NCBI GenBank assembly: GCA_034440615.1
Contig: JAOTOM010005101.1
Location: 536,501-600,500 of the forward strand
DNA length: 64,000 bases
Reading direction: 5' to 3'
DNA from: Ashinkailepas kermadecensis
Lineage: Eukaryota > Arthropoda > Thecostraca > Neolepadidae
Shown: piece by piece, positions 1 through 11,010 of the stretch
How positions within the stretch are numbered: position 1 is the stretch's first letter
Layout of the letters: each line of letters starts with the position of its first letter
Translations under genes and position numbers: made by a program
Notes under the pieces: model-generated
The model's database searches: none
Seen by the model: only the letters and a program-made list of their open reading frames with translations
Told to the model about the DNA's origin: nothing

Positions 1-41
1 TCGTTCGTGAGGTGCCATCACTATATCATCACATCTTACAG

Positions 42-227
42 CGACGAGCAGTTTTTCTCTGCCGTCGGCCCTATCGCCGCTAGTAGGCACCAGCATCTAC
101 GCCAAGCCCAAGGTGTATCATCTGGTACGGCCCATACAGTCTTTGGGCGATGGCAGCGGGGACGACCATGAAACGCCCGCCAGGGGTGTTCCTGAGGTGT
201 TCCTTACGCGGCTGCTCTCTTCTAAGG
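42..227 (+). CDS. PlexB: Plexin, third-last coding exon (partial gene)
   Basis: Part of the intracellular GAP domain of a plexin, the transmembrane receptor for semaphorins that switches off Rap/Ras-type small GTPases at the inner membrane. The reading frame (codons from 44) holds YHLVRP near the middle and VPEVFLTRLLSSK at the end. These match the plexin blocks HLVKP and EIYLTRLLSTKG. A TGA at 8-10 in this frame shows the exon cannot reach the window start, and TTACAG at 36-41 is a fitting acceptor. The donor is GTGAGT at 228-233, after phase 1. The intron 228-950 has no other recognised content. The rest of the receptor (sema, PSI and IPT domains, membrane segment) lies upstream of the window. 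The A/B subfamily is not settled, but the C-terminus leans to plexin B. Confidence 0.85.
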
Positions 228-950
228 GTGAGTCAGAACCCATGCATTGTGCAGTGCATTACGTGGTTCTTGCGCGGTGCACTACGCAGTCCATCCCCAC
301 TGCACTACGCTTAAAATTAGAAGAAGCAAATTTGGCGGAAAGGACGATTCCACGGAATTTAACTTAAGTTTATGTAATTTGACACTTTTCACTATGCATT
401 GCTTCCGATGTGCCTTTCACAAGGAATAAAGCTCTTTCTGTCGCGATAACGTAAAATGCTATCAGGTTGCCGGGGTGTATAATGCGGAAGTTGTATCAAT
501 TTATGTGGAAACAAAAACTCAAAATGTACAATATTATATGAAATGAAATATCAAACCATGAGCGAACAATCTTTCTGATGTTCGCAAAATACCCTTCCTC
601 TTTGTATTGACTTCTACCTGCTCGACCTGTCTTAGGTGGTCGGAACAGGTCAAGTTTGATCCCTCTAAACAAATCACATGTGGTCGTTCACCTGGTCTTA
701 GTTTATATTCCTCAGCGGAGACCTGTCAGACTAGTTTCAACTGCTCCCGAATTAGAGGAATGCCCGGTAAATAGCTCCGGCCATCTGATAAGCATGAAAA
801 TGAGCCAAACATCTTACTTTTTGCATCCGAGTCGTTCAGTAGGCTTCAGCTTTCACCGGTTTCATGCGGGCTCATTAGTAGCTGTCCGAACTGTCATGGT
901 GTTGAGTTTGCAAGACTTCGGACAGCTTCATCGGCCGCCACTGTCGACAG

Positions 951-1110
951 CCATGCTGCAGCGCTTCATCGATGGCATGATATCGGTGGTGTTCAGCCTA
1001 GACGACCAGGTGCCAGCTGTGGTGAAGTGGTTGTTCGACGTGTTGGACAAGGAGGCCGACAGAGAGGACGTGCGAGACCCAGAGATCCTGCACGCTTGGA
1101 AGGCCAACTG
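951..1110 (+). CDS. PlexB: Plexin, second-last coding exon
   Basis: Continues the plexin GAP domain. The acceptor GTCGACAG ends at 950, with a poor pyrimidine tract. The first two bases complete the codon left by the previous exon, giving K-A-MLQRFIDGMISVVFS, which lines up residue for residue with the plexin block KGTLQKFVDDLFETIFS. The exon then reads VPAVVKWLFDVLDKEAD and DPEILHAWKAN, matching the family pattern AIKYMFDFLDEQAD and D..VRHTWKSN. The donor GTGAGA at 1111-1116 leaves phase 2. Upstream in-frame codons from 656 are intronic and show no plexin similarity. The intron 1111-1669 is 559 bp with nothing else recognised. Confidence 0.87.
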
Positions 1111-1669
1111 GTGAGAGCTGCTCCCGAGCTGAGATCAAGATGTTTTAATGTGCTGGCATTGTGGTTCATCATGTTCGCAGCCTGTGAAGAATGATAGGCT
1201 CGTTAATTATGCAACTCTTGACACTTGACGAAGGAGTGAAGCGATGTTACCCGTTGACATCTTTTCCACATCATGTTTTGGTATATATGATCTATGTGTG
1301 TCTTGCTACTGCTCAACATTCTCTCACCTGGTATCACGTATGCTTCAGCTTGGCACCTCAATGTTGGCATATTACTCGCGTTATACCCTCTCCCAGAATA
1401 AATTTCCCTTAGGGTGTCGTTTTACCGAAATCATTGGACGGGGCTGGCCAGGGAACATTATCATTATTTGAAGCTGTGGCAGCTGTTGGTGATCCCAATA
1501 CCGTGATCTGATGACAAAAATACTCAGATTGGGAGTGGGTTTGCTCTGATCTTTTTGCCAATGAACATGGGGGAGGGGTAACTCTCATGGTGGAAATGGC
1601 TTTTTCAAAAGTATGCAAGCTGATGTCCCTGATTTCCTGTCTGTGCTATGACTGGGCTGTTTGTTTCAG

Positions 1670-2132
1670 CTTGCCGCTGCGTATGTGGGCCAACTTGATC
1701 CGTCGACCCGAACTCATCTTTGACCTGGACAAGTCACCTGCTGTCGAGTCGAGTCTCACTGTGATATCTCAGAGCCTTGTCGAGGCGTGTCTACCTGCAC
1801 CACACACCATCTCCAAACACTCTCCGTCTCACAAACTTTTGTTCGCAAAAGATATCACTCGGTGGCAGTGTATGGTGGGCGAATATTTCGGTGCCGTGCG
1901 GAGCCATGCGGCAGTCAGTGACCATGACCTGGGCGTGTTCCTCCAGCAGCTGTCGCGAAACAATGTCGGACAGTTCGACTCGATTGCAGCTCTGAAGGAG
2001 CTGTACATCTACATCACCAAGTACAGCGGAGATATCACGCGAGCTCTAGACAGCGACCCCGTGTGTCAGCAGTTGTTCTTCTCTAGCCGTCTTTCAAACA
2101 TAGCCGCCAGTCTCGAAACTCCCATATGCTGA
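1670..2132 (+). CDS. PlexB: Plexin, last coding exon with stop codon
   Basis: The C-terminal 154 residues of the plexin GAP domain. The acceptor TTTGTTTCAG ends at 1669. The TG left by the previous exon plus C1670 makes TGC, giving N-C-LPLRMWANLIRRPELIFD, the plexin block NCLPLRFWVN. The Arg in LPLR corresponds to a conserved GAP-domain arginine, so a key residue is retained. Further family blocks are SPSHKLLFAKDI, VSDHDLGVFLQQLSR, ALKELYIYITKYSGDI and LSNIAASLE. The last resembles the plexin-B ending QQIAAALE rather than the plexin-A ending ITLMSLDS. The stop TGA at 2130-2132 follows PIC, so the VTDL-type PDZ-binding tail of vertebrate plexin-B is absent. No frameshift or internal stop: the gene looks functional here. 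Confidence 0.9.
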
Positions 2133-2690
2133 CAGTGTAAGGAGTCTGCGATGCAAGTCTCGCGCCTGCATGCCTCCAGTCGCTGCCGCCAACTGCATGC
2201 ATAGTGTTGCATCATACAGTTGCCGCCTTCACAAACCTCTACCTCCGCTGGCGGAAACCAACTGATTCAAGAGCGTCCTACTGAAGTGTGCGGTTGCCTA
2301 GTCATCATTAGAGGTGCAAAAATGTGCCATTGGAATATCCTCTCTGGATACCAAAGGCCAGTTTTGCTACTTATCATGTGCCGCCCTACCTAGTGCATTT
2401 ACCTCTTGAGGCTTACATTCCAGCGCGCAGCGCAGTACCGCCACTGAAGATGCCAATCACTACCTAATTACTCTCGGGAGTGCAAACATTGATTTTCCTC
2501 AGTCCTTGATTTATTGGTGACAAGAAATATTATACAGCTGCACATAAAAGTGTGTGCATTGACAAAGTTGCAAATCTGTCTCAATCATGGGTCATTTCTC
2601 TCAAAATTTCTGAATTTGGACGCAGTGGTTCCAAGGCTTCCCACACACAATTTCAATAAAGAGTAAATTAGACAATGACTTTTCAGTACA
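2133..2690 (+). other. Probable plexin 3' UTR
   Basis: Sequence directly after the plexin stop. The first canonical poly(A) signal after the stop codon is AATAAA at 2655-2660. It is the natural candidate for the end of the message, although the GT-rich element expected after it is weak. No coding potential is seen. Confidence 0.4.
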
Positions 2691-3379
2691 TGCAATGCCA
2701 ACAAATAAGCAATAAGCAGCAAGCAGTCTTCTCCACAATGAAGTGTTCCTCAAAACATGGCAAATTTCCATCCTCGCCTCCCCCCCCTCAAAAAAACAGC
2801 ACATTTGATAGTGTTTTGTTAGCTATGCGTACCACTTAGCATCACAAAATGCATCAAACCTAAGCTAGTTTCTCAGGTCCATTAGTCTGCATTAGCTGTT
2901 AATAGGGGCACACAATACACATTGATTGGGTAATGAAGGAGAAGTGAGCAACACCATAGGAGGGATTCCCAGCTAAGCAAGCTTGTTGCTGGAGTAATAT
3001 TAAAGTAGCCAGCAGACATAGATCTCAAAATGTTCGAAGAAGTCCAAAAATAATTAGTACCTCCCTTTACCTGTGCTTCCAAATGTCATGGGCTACATAT
3101 TGGTCAGTTATGTTGTAAAACCTGTGACATGCGTCTCGATTTATAAAACATTTGGTAGCAAATATGAAGGGAGAAAGTATCATGTCAGATTACATACATG
3201 CCACATGCCACATTCATTGTCCATTATGCTTATATTTAGCTCAGTTCGCATAATTGTGTAGAACACAGCTAAATATGAACTTCTGTACCTCCATTTATTT
3301 CCTATCCCAAATACGTTTTTCATGGAGTGTCTACCTGCCCATCCTCTTCATGTAAACAAACCTATTTCCATGCTAATCC
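2691..3379. other. No gene recognised
   Basis: AT-rich unique-looking sequence with only short open frames on both strands. No repeat, RNA gene or conserved protein block was recognised. Confidence 0.5.
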
Positions 3380-3830
3380 ATCCAATGTAATGTTTATGGA
3401 TGTGGTTAACATGTGACCATTCCTTTCCTATGAAAATACTTACTTTTCAGTCGGCAGGCAAAATGACACCAAAAAAGTGGCTTCGAGTTAGGTGACAAAG
3501 CATAAAGAATAATGTTAAAGGAAGAAATGTAGCATAGCCTAACCAAACCTAACCTAACCTCCAATGCAAATATTTTTGTTGCTGTAGAAGATAGGAAATT
3601 TCCAACCAATTTTCGTTCTCAAAATATTTCCAATTAAAGTAGCATAACGTATCCTAATCTAACCCAGATTAACCGGTTTTTGAAGAAAAAGATCAAGCCG
3701 TTTTTTTAAAATGTTTTTTTTTAATATTAAAAAAAAAATTAAGACAAAAATCAAACGCATACCCTTGGCCTGCTTCATGGAGTTGCAATGTGTGGAAAAC
3801 TTGTCTTGTGAAAACCCCTAAAACAATATG
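3380..3830 (+). repeat. Diverged duplicated segment, copy 1, with TTAGG-type runs
   Basis: This stretch is a diverged direct copy of 4039-4500. Both begin around TGTTTATG(G/A)ATGTG and continue with TTTTCAGT.GG..GG(C/T)AAAAT and AAGTGGCTT(C/G)GAGTT. Both then enter an AACCTAACCTAACC run, here at 3540-3565, and both end with a cATG.AG.T...ATGTGTG block. The AACCT run is the complement of the arthropod telomere pentamer TTAGG. Confidence 0.6.
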
Positions 3831-4038
3831 TCCCAAGCCCTGCTTGTTGGATTATTTTGCTAGTAGACTGAAAAGTAAGCATTCACAAAAAGGAATGATC
3901 ACATTTTCTTCGGTATGTTAAATAAACATGGTATTCAAACATTATTTTGTCAAAATCTGGCTAACAACCAGAAATTAAAATTTGCCAGCAAATTTGCAGT
4001 TTAAGGTAATTCCTGATTTCTTGAAATTTCATTCTTTA

Positions 4039-4500
4039 ATGCAATGTTTATGAATGTGCTGAACATGATGTAACTACTCAGTTTCTCCGCAAATGCACAC
4101 TTTTCAGTTGGGAGGTAAAATAACACCTACAAGGTGGCTTGGAGTTGAGTAATATAGCATAAGAAGTAAAGTTCAAAAGAAATAAAAAACATGTACCATA
4201 ACCTAATATAACCTATCCTCACCTACCATGCAAGAAAGCAAATTATTTTTTGTAATTGAAGATTTCCAGGTAATTTTAAGAATCAACTTAAAAATGTAAC
4301 GTAACCTAAGCCAGCCTGAATTGTTGTTGACGGAAAAAATATTTTAAAGAAATTTCAAAACAGAAGACTTGTTTTTCTAACTTATAACAAAAGCCTAACC
4401 TCTCCTAGCCTAACTTAACCAAACCTAACCCCTTTGTATGCTTTATGAAGGTAAAATGTGTGTAATACTTCTCTCGTGGTTACCTTAAACTGTAATAATA
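4039..4500 (+). repeat. Diverged duplicated segment, copy 2
   Basis: Second copy of the segment at 3380-3830, with pentamer-like runs at 4200-4225 and 4388-4431. The distal part (ACCTAACCCC..TGCTTCATG..GTAAAA.GTGTGTA) recurs at 11865-11960, so this is a dispersed family rather than a simple local duplication. The AACCT runs sit at the same relative place in each copy. Confidence 0.6.
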
Positions 4501-4744
4501 CCAGTTTACCTTCATTTGTAGGTTAGTTTAGTCTACTGTCATTACTTACCAGCTACATATCCAATAAAAAGTACATGGTAGAAGCATGGTTACTTCATTA
4601 TTTGAGTTCAAAGGTACTTCAACCAAAGTTCGAAGTATGGCTAAGTGCCATAAAAAGCGTCGGTTTTGGTATGTTGGTAGCCTTTGTGGAAAATTTTAGA
4701 CCTATGATGATCTATAAAACATGTGGGGTGATGAAATAAGTACC

Positions 4745-4805
4745 TATCAGGGTTGGATTCAGAAATTTTGAACGGAGGGTGCACTTGTCCTGGAGGGGCA
4801 CCATT
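4745..4805 (-). repeat. Terminal fragment of a GGCGGATCCAG-type repeat
   Basis: CAGGGTTGGATTCAGAAATT at about 4748 resembles the reverse complement of the TTTCTGGATCCGCCTCTG end seen at 59890-59907. It is followed by a GGAGGG.GCAC stretch like the body of that repeat. Probably one end of a decayed non-autonomous DNA transposon. Confidence 0.3.
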
Positions 4806-4999
4806 TCTCCAAAGAATGGTATGTACCAGGGAATGTAACAGCAAAAATTGTGCAGGATTGACAATGTAACCAACCCTTAAATAATACGGGGAGATTAAGC
4901 AACACAGACTAAGATAGGTACAAAGCTTAATGAACATCCCAATATCTCCCTTTTTGTGCACAATATCTTCATTTGCACATTATGATTAAAACTAGGCAA

Positions 5000-5290
5000 G
5001 GACAGTTTGTTAGTTATTTGGGCTTTAGGGCTCTTCGACCAGAATTGATCATTCGCGCCCATAGGCAAGGGCAGGTTTCTTTTACAGGCTGGGACACTTC
5101 CCTTTACCTGGGGGTGAATGGGCATTACTGCATGGTGAATGGCATTCTTACATACTTAGCGAAATTACCACTTAGAACGTCGTGGCTCACCTCAGGAACT
5201 GATACCGAATTTGCACGCGAGAGTATAGCGTATGCTATTAAAGGCGCAGTTCGGGTAGCCACACCTGACCAGCCTCGATAATTTACAGAG
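5000..5290. repeat. Short dispersed repeat, possibly SINE/MITE-like
   Basis: GTTAGTTATTTGGGCTTTAG followed by GCTCTTCGACCA..TTGATCATTCGCGCCC resembles 51890-51940 (TTGATTATTTGGGTTTAAGG then GCGCCGACCA..GTCATTTGGCGCCC). The open frames across this interval are short and match nothing recognised. Confidence 0.35.
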
Positions 5291-5829
5291 AAGATATTGG
5301 TGTTCCCCCAAAGGCACTTTCAAGCAACAACACACCGCTCGCTCAAAGATTCCCAGCCCTGCGTCCAATCCTCCGCTAAGCAAAACATATTTTTTTATGG
5401 CATGCTTTTGGTTGATAGTACCGCAATGAAGTCGGATGCCTTGAGTCGTATGAAACTGAAATGCATATATTAATAAAAATGTAGTGAAATTCCGTTCAAA
5501 TTTCCAAAGCATCAGCTGGACAATCAATCCTCGATATTTTAAAAACAAAATTGTATTCAACGAAATATTTGTACAAGTTATTTTTTTTCTCTGGATACCT
5601 GGTATGCTTGTCTTGGGCCAAGCGACTCTAGAGGGTAAAGGGTCCACAATATTCTTCAATGGGGTATCCCATCTCGACCACTGTACCAATCAGCTTGCGT
5701 TTCCCTGGTATCCCACAAATCAAATTTTGGAATAACCTACGGTAAAAATAATATAGGATACGTGGTTTCCACGGATTGTTGCTACCAGAACACGAAGTAA
5801 TACCCCAAAATATTTTCAAATCAGAGGCG

Positions 5830-6165
5830 AATGCATGGGACGGGAGAGCACTGGAGGCATGTATCTCCTCCGCATCGAAAGATGGCGCCCCTCCGGGAAG
5901 GTTCGAGTGCACCCGTCCACCTTCCGCTTCAGGGATTTATCAGCCAAAGGCTCCCCTCTCATAGGAAAATGCGGCCCCTAAGTCCAACAGACGCCCGTCG
6001 AAGACGAAATGGCGCCACTTCAGCATGCTTGAGTGCACTCCTCCCTCGTTCAACGGTTATTTTTGTCTGCCAAAGACGGCGTTCTGGGGACTTCCGCAGT
6101 GGCGCCTCTCCGAGGAAATGGCGCTATTACAGACAGGTCATCCATGAAAATTTCTGGGTCAACCT
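5830..6165 (+). repeat. Dispersed 'GGCGCCCCTCC' repeat, copy A
   Basis: One of four related stretches (also 28735-28925, 35900-36230, 59580-59907). Shared blocks, in order: GAGAGCACTGG.GG.ATG, ATGGCGCCC.TC, GAGTGCAC.C, TTTCAGCC.AAGACGC, GACTTCCGCAG.GGCG, CTCCGAGGAA.TG and ATGAAAATTTCTGG.TC. The open frames here are accidental. Probably a non-autonomous DNA transposon. Confidence 0.6.
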
Positions 6166-6439
6166 CTGCTACAAGTTTTCTAAGTGCAATGCAATTTTTT
6201 GGAATTTTTGCAATTCTACAAGTTGCAATTTTTGTAAGCATCTTCATTTGCATGAGGCATCCATTTTCACATACTGGGGGCTGCTAATGTTCCCGACAAG
6301 ATTGTGCTACCAAGGAGTTGCACGTTATCAGGTCCATCTGCTATCCTCCATGGAGTGTAAGAGGGCACTTTTTGTACATCTGGTCATCATAGCTAGTGTG
6401 CGTTGCGGTGGGAAATGCTATCCGGTAAAGTTTGTGAAA

Positions 6440-6517
6440 TGTGCGATGTTGCAGCTGCAAAGAGAAGCCACCCTCCGTTGTTGCGTCGGTAGCGCCATTT
6501 TTCCTTTTATGCTTGAA
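6440..6517 (+). repeat. Short repeat related to 9608-9672
   Basis: GTGCGATG...CTGCA then AGCCACCCTCCGTTGTTGCG and GGCTTGAAA-type blocks recur at 9608-9672 in the same order. Too short to classify. Confidence 0.35.
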
Positions 6518-6518
6518 A

Positions 6519-6743
6519 GGTAGCGAGGGTCATTGTTGGTTGTCGACACCACGGATAAATGTGTCAAGATGCGTGATGTCAACAAGGGTGTTAGGTAGCG
6601 AAGGTCATTGTTGGTTGTCGACACCACGGATAAATGTGTCAAGATGCGTGATGTCAACAAGGGTGTTAGGTAGCGAGGGTCATTGTTGGTTGTCGACACC
6701 ACGGATAAATGTGTCAAGATGCGTGATGTCAACAAGGGTGTTT
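6519..6743 (+). repeat. 75-bp tandem repeat, three copies
   Basis: Three near-identical 75-bp units start at 6519, 6594 and 6669 with GGTAGCGA(G/A)GGTCATTGTT and end with CAACAAGGGTGTT(A). Because 75 is divisible by three, open frames run through it on both strands. These repeat 25 residues and are not evidence of a gene. Confidence 0.9.
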
Positions 6744-7360
6744 GTATGCGTGGAGGTACGTTAATACACATGCTTGTGTTTGGTACTCATGCGTCACTTA
6801 CCACACGATGATGATCATCCAATGGATGTTCCAGGCGACGTGAGTTCAGTCTGAATGTTGGATTTTTGTTGAGTTGATTCCATGTATCAGTCGGCATTTG
6901 CTTTGCTTTGCTGGCGGCTTCTGCTATCTTCGAAATCAGGTAGCAGCGATCCCCTTTAGTTGTCATTTGAGCAGCTTCATCGGTTTACCTGTTTAATGTC
7001 CTTGAAGCCGAATAGTGCATGTCGATGGTCAGGGAACATGAATATGTGAGCAGTTAATCAGCTCATGATGGTCCTCGATGTAACATATCCCAAGTCCCAA
7101 CGAGCCACCAATTCTGAACCATCATCAAACCGCAATGCATTATCGATTTGCAGTGGCAGAATGTTGACAGCCGTATCACGACTAATAAGCAGCATGATGC
7201 AAGGTGAATGAATTCGTCTAGTATGAAAAAAACATAAGTGTAATATATGTAATTGATATATCGATTTTAATTGTTTCGAAAGTTTTACTTATGAGGTAAT
7301 ACATTCAATATCAAGTTTAATCAGTACCGATGGTTATACAAAGTAATTGTAGGGCGACAA
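6744..7360. other. No gene recognised
   Basis: Moderately AT-rich sequence without a long open frame, RNA gene or recognisable repeat. Confidence 0.5.
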
Positions 7361-7639
7361 GGTGGGGGCAGGGTCCCTCGTCGGGTCGGTCTGGTAGGTC
7401 TGGTTATGGTATGATAGGGGGTAGTTTGGTTGGGTTTTTCTGGTAGGTCCGGCAGGAGAGGGGGTTAGTCTTGGCGGTTGCCTGGCTATGTCTGGTGTCT
7501 GGCTATCGTCTCCGTCATGCAGGCTGTCCGTCTTGATTGTCTTCGATCTTGTAGTCGCTATGATGGTCTTCGTTGCTGTTGTGGTCTTATCTTCGTCTCG
7601 GAGTTGCAGTCTGTCTTGCAGTCGGCCTGGTCAGGGTCT

Positions 7640-7760
7640 GGAGTCGTCTTGTCGGCCATCCCACGTTGAACGCTAGTGTAGGGCGGCGAGTGGTCTAGTC
7701 GAGAGCCCGTCTTGATGCTGGTCTCCCCACGTTGAGCGCCATGTGTAGGGTGGCGGAGTC
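7640..7760 (-). mobile_element. Possible LTR-retrotransposon primer-binding-site edge, duplicated
   Basis: Read on the - strand, ...CCCTACACATGGCGCTCAAC then GTGGGG is seen near 7728-7752. An LTR-like end (ACA) is followed by a TGGCGC... stretch of the kind that pairs with a tRNA 3' end, as in Gypsy- and BEL-type elements. A poorer second copy (CCCTACACTAGCGTTCAAC) lies at about 7664-7684, 70-75 bp away. No gag or pol frame is visible, so this is at best an element edge or solo LTR extending to higher coordinates. Confidence 0.3.
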
Positions 7761-8118
7761 TTGGTATTTGCTTCCATCTTTGGTTGTGGTGACGTCGGAC
7801 GCGTCATTGAGCCAGATATCTCCACATGGCCGCCAGCGGCGGCAGCCTGCTTCCCGTACTCACCAGCCTAGCCGGGAGCTGGGCGGGTTGCCTCCGGCCG
7901 TGCCGACCTCGTTTCCGGATAGGGGTCGCCTGCCTGGTTGGCGCGGCCCACAGCGAGCGGTGTCCTGAATCCACGACCCGCTCGGCCATGGCCTGTGCAC
8001 GGTTCTTCTAGATAGGTCTGTCTGCCATCATATCGTATCGTCCGTCATATATCGTCATCTTGTCGGCGCCCTGTAACTCGTCAATCCTGACACAAGATGT
8101 ATATAGCGAGGCCAAGCC

Positions 8119-8138
8119 TCTCTCTCTCTCTGTCACCA
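8119..8138. repeat. Short (CT)n microsatellite
   Basis: A run of CT dinucleotides lies just after GATGTATATAGCG, a TATA-like stretch. This could be a decayed promoter (for example inside an LTR), but nothing confirms it. Confidence 0.6.
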
Positions 8139-8796
8139 CTTCCATCCGTGAGTAGATCTAGCTTGGTCGTGGCACCAGGGAAGGCTAGGGGAACCTTGCG
8201 GTTGAAGAGAAGGAGTGTCACAAGGGTTAAAGGTAGAGATAGGAGTTGAAATTGCGTCCGTCACCGGACTTCGTCCAGCTTCGGGCCCTCTTATGTACTA
8301 GAATACCTCTTACCTTCCCTCCCTTTCCCCACCAGCGATGCCCCTACGGGTCACCGAACTTGCAAATTCAGGGGCCAGGTAATTATCGTGGGTCAAATTT
8401 GGACAACGACGGGTTTGTGATAGCTGGATGCGTGGACCGAGTCCCAACAACTCCCACTGGTCCTTAGCTACACATAACTACTTCATACACACTCCCTCGT
8501 AATCCAGTTATTTCCATCTTCCAATCCGAACATCCTCTACTAAGACGTGTTGGTCCGATATTTTCCCTTTCAGTGGTACGTGCGCATTCAGCGAGTCTTG
8601 CTTCGTATGGCTTCCTAGACTAAAGTTAAATGTTAATTACCCGTGCTTCAGGTCCACAAATGTGACCCGCTGACGCGACACTGTTGGTAGTGTATGGTAA
8701 ACTACTATTTTCGCTGCTGCATTCAAGGCTCGATAACACTGGGCGGTAACATTTCGTTAGCTTCTGCTTGGGTCTCATGTCTAGGCTTGCATATTA

Positions 8797-9275
8797 ATGG
8801 CCCGTCTACCTAACTTATGAGGGCTTATTAATGGCCCGTCTACCTAACTTATGAGGGCTTATTAATGGCCCGTCTACCTAACTTATGGCCCGTCTACCTA
8901 ACTTATGGCCCGTCTACCTAACTATGGCCCGTCTACCTAACTTATGGCCCGTCTACCTAACTTATGGCCCGTCTACCTAACTTATGGCCCGTCTACCTAA
9001 CTTATGGCCCGTCTACCTAACTTATGGCCCGTCTACCTAACTTATGGCCCGTCTACCTAACTTATGGCCCGTCTACCTAACTTATGGCCCGTCTACCTAA
9101 CTTATGGCCCGTCTACCTAACTTATGGCCCGTCTACCTAACTTATGGCCCGTCTACCTAACTTATGGCCCGTCTACCTAACTTATGAGGGTTTTAACATA
9201 TTAATGGCCCGTCTACCTAACTTATGAGGGCTTTAACCATATTAATGGCCCGTCTACCTAACTTATGAGGGTTTT
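8797..9275 (+). repeat. 20-bp minisatellite with longer edge units
   Basis: The core unit CTTATGGCCCGTCTACCTAA is repeated in an unbroken array from about 8860 to 9185. One unit has a single-base deletion near 8920. At both edges the same unit is interspersed with GAGGGCTT(A)TTAATGG or GAGGGTTTTAACCATATTAATGG. The core therefore appears to have expanded inside an older, longer repeat. Confidence 0.92.
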
Positions 9276-9289
9276 AACCATGCTCTTAT

Positions 9290-10800
9290 AAGGTATTCTC
9301 AGAAGCAATACGCCTTTAAATAGAAAATAAGACACAACAGGACAGTAATGACAGGTGTGTATTGTCATATCCTGATCAAGGGAGCCATTGAGAAAACATG
9401 TCCATAAATCTACATGTACGTCAGAGTCATTGGGAATCAACGACAAGCATTGAATTAGTATATTCGCCAACAATAGCGCTTATTGCTGAATATTGATTTT
9501 CGCATTTCCGTGGAACACATAACCTGGAATCAAGAACCTGGAAATCCGTGGAAGATCAGAACCGCTGCATGTCCCGTCTTCATCTCAAGATTCTGATAGT
9601 GCTGAAGGTGCGATGCATCTGCAGTCACCCTCGGTTGTTGCGCCAGTTGCGTTGTTTGTTGCGGCTTGAAAAGCTCTTGGGGTGATATCATGGCTTCTTC
9701 TTCCTCCTCTTCCGTTCAAAAATCCCCAAATAAATCCAACTTTGCCCTTCTCAAATTCTCAAATCAGCAAATTCTTCCAACGAATAGTGTACTTTTGTTA
9801 ATTGCAAATGCGCAAATTTGCTTGTTATTTATACTTAGCCCGCGGTGTCACCAGGGGGCTCCACCTTTAGTTTCCCTGCCAAAACATTCAAGCCAATTCG
9901 GGCAGCAGCTTGCGATTTTCGGTTCAAATGAACACTTTGGGTACGTTGTGTACAACAATGACCTGAAGATTATGCAAGGTGATAGATCGTTCGTAGGCTT
10001 TGATTTTAATGTCTTAAACGGTTGCTTGTTGTTATGAGATACAATCGGACCAGTGTATACCGACAAATCAATACAGTTACAGTTGGTGTAACCGAGTTCA
10101 TTTTGTTACCGTGTGGCCTCAACTAGGTCATTCTGGGTTATTTGATACTATTAATTTCATTCAAAGATAATAACCACTTAGCACTGCAAAGGATATTCAA
10201 GTAGTTATAAAATCGATTTCTCGCTTGCAAAAGACATTCTTGCCTTTGAGGGCATCATAGGTCAAGCATACGCATATCTATTTGCCGGTACAATGTTAGG
10301 TCATTTTATAATGACGTCACAAACTCGATCCCAGGTGCTGCTTTTACCGCCTAAATATGTTGCTTGTTGTCATCCGACGCAATATAACACTGACAGGTCA
10401 ACCCTGCTGTAATTATTATAGATAGGTCAGTGTCTACCGCGTGACCTCAAGTACGTTATACTGCGTATGCCAGAGCACGAAAGAGTGGTATATACTAAAG
10501 TGTAGGTCCTTTCTTGGAGCTCCTCTTGGACATGTAGCATATAATCATATAACGCATTGCACATTGAACCAAAACGGCAATTTTTTCATTTTCTCCCCAG
10601 GTATTTCACTTGACCCGATGACAACAAGTTCATATTGTGTAATTATTGACATATAATGCATGCAATGACCATCACTTAAGTTTTATATCACTGATGTCCT
10701 TGTTCACAGTAAAAACTGATTTTTTGGAGTTAGCCAAATATTTTCATTTCACATGAACTGCGACCTCATAGGCAGGGGTGAAAGACTAGTTGTTTTCATA
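9290..10800. other. No gene recognised
   Basis: AT-rich sequence. Apart from the short repeat at 9608-9672 (see 6440-6517), I see no coding exon, RNA gene or tandem array. Open frames up to 123 codons have no recognisable protein features. Confidence 0.5.
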
Positions 10801-10805
10801 TTTGT

Positions 10806-11010
10806 TTGTCGTTGCAACGTGATCGACATACTTCGGAATTTTGAATATGATGGCCTCGGCTTTGGTTTAGGGTCATCAAAATGCATAGCACTGTTCAACA
10901 AACCTTAAAAGTAGTTCCAAGCAATTTTGATGACCTTAAACCAACGCCGAAATCATCATATTCCAAAGTCCCAAGTATCTACCACACCACGTCGATCAGT
11001 GTTGCATGAT
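10806..11010. repeat. Imperfect fold-back (inverted repeat) of about 200 bp
   Basis: The left arm 10831-10882 (TTGAATATGATGGCCTCGG, then TTTGGTTTAGGGTCATCAAA) is the imperfect reverse complement of the right arm 10922-10974 (TTTTGATGACCTTAAACCAA, then GCCGAAATCATCATATTCC). Weaker pairing extends outward through GTGATCGAC / GTCGATCAG and GTTGCAAC / GTTGCAT. The loop is about 40 bp. The form fits a MITE-like fold-back. Confidence 0.7.

Noticed and set aside
5192..5689. 165-codon frame on the - strand
   Set aside because: No conserved block, no splice or start support, and AT-rich composition typical of non-coding sequence here.
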